A stretch of 13,087 nt of DNA from Halobacteriales archaeon SW_9_67_25. Lineage in GTDB: Archaea > Halobacteriota > Halobacteria > Halobacteriales > Haloarculaceae. Position 1 is the stretch's first letter; every line of letters starts with the position of its first letter. The position numbers and the translations under genes are program-made. Below, in pieces: positions 12,826 to 13,087 of this stretch. The stretch lies in assembly GCA_003022745.1 (NCBI GenBank), contig PXSU01000058.1, positions 1-13,087 of the forward strand, read 5' to 3'. The notes beneath the pieces are model-generated. The model ran no database searches. It was not told where the DNA came from and was given only the letters and a program-made list of their open reading frames with translations.

Positions 12826-13087
12826 TCAGGCTTCCGTGATGGCGTAGCAGGTGCCCCAGTAGTCGGTGACATACACCGTGTTCTCGACTACAGCCAGGTA
12901 CCCGCTCAGTCTGGCATTGACCTCGATGCTGGAGACCGTCTCGCCGCTCATCGCGTCCAGTCCGTACAGCAAACTCCTGTCCCGGTCGAACGTCGTCACG
13001 TAGAGGACGCCGTCGACGAGGACCGGTCGCGTCCGACCGAGGCCCCCTCGCAGCACCCGGTTCCAGGTCGGTCCCGCCTCTCGCCAC
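12826..13087 (-). CDS. PQQ-repeat beta-propeller protein, C-terminal part (5' end beyond window)
   Basis: The frame is open from the right edge to a TGA at 12826-12828, giving 86 visible residues. Two propeller-type units are visible: RPVLVDGVLYVTTFDRDRSL with LLYGLDAMSGETV, and LAVVENTVYVTDYWGTCYAI. The pattern V-x-x-G-x-x-Y-V-T, Y-x-L-D-x-x-x-G-x matches PQQ-like repeats, but is more diverged than in the neighbour at 11495-12745 and in a different frame, so it is a separate gene. A GTG at 13056 would truncate the protein inside a repeat; the true start lies outside the window. The stop is 80 bases upstream of the next gene's ATG. The function is unknown. Confidence 0.75.
   Translation of the reverse strand, partial: WREAGPTWNRVLRGGLGRTRPVLVDGVLYVTTFDRDRSLLYGLDAMSGETVSSIEVNARLSGYLAVVENTVYVTDYWGTCYAITEA

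Overview
The window reads as the chromosome of a haloarchaeon (class Halobacteria, genus not resolvable from this stretch). The supporting signs are high GC, strongly acidic predicted proteins, Tat-type (twin-arginine) lipoprotein signals instead of Sec signals, a bacterio-opsin-activator type (HTH_10) regulator, and several genes with an AT-rich TATA-like box about 28 bases before the start codon and no Shine-Dalgarno, as expected for leaderless archaeal mRNAs. No rRNA, tRNA, CRISPR array or transposase was seen.

Left part (1-2113, minus strand): a class III PLP aminotransferase of the glutamate-1-semialdehyde-aminomutase-like branch, cut by the left edge, lies downstream of an HTH_10 regulator. 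A 382-base non-coding divergent region (2114-2495) holds promoter-like and operator-like sequences. It separates this minus-strand pair from a second, differently branched class III aminotransferase on the plus strand (2496-3842).

Centre (3954-10474, plus strand): a complete branched-chain-amino-acid type (HAAT family) ABC importer. livH, livM and livG are tightly packed, with a 4-base gap and then an ATGA overlap. They are followed by a Tat lipoprotein solute-binding protein with its own leadered promoter region, and by livF with its own leaderless promoter. The striking feature is that LivH, LivM and even the ATPase LivG are much larger than their bacterial relatives. Each carries extra hydrophobic segments: about 4 extra in LivH, 6-7 in LivM and a glycine-zipper-like block in LivG. 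Together with the two aminotransferases and the regulator, the likely theme is uptake and deamination of an amino acid or related amine; the substrate cannot be read from sequence.

Right part (10471-13087): a nested perfect inverted repeat (17-bp outer arms, 10-bp inner arms, symmetric 13-base spacers) sits between the convergent 3' ends, and its arms contain the stop codons of both livF and the opposing gene. On the minus strand follow a GIDE/BAM-domain membrane protein lacking a RING finger, a Tat lipoprotein with eight exact 40-residue PQQ-type propeller repeats (probably one operon), and the C-terminal end of a second PQQ-type propeller protein running off the right edge.
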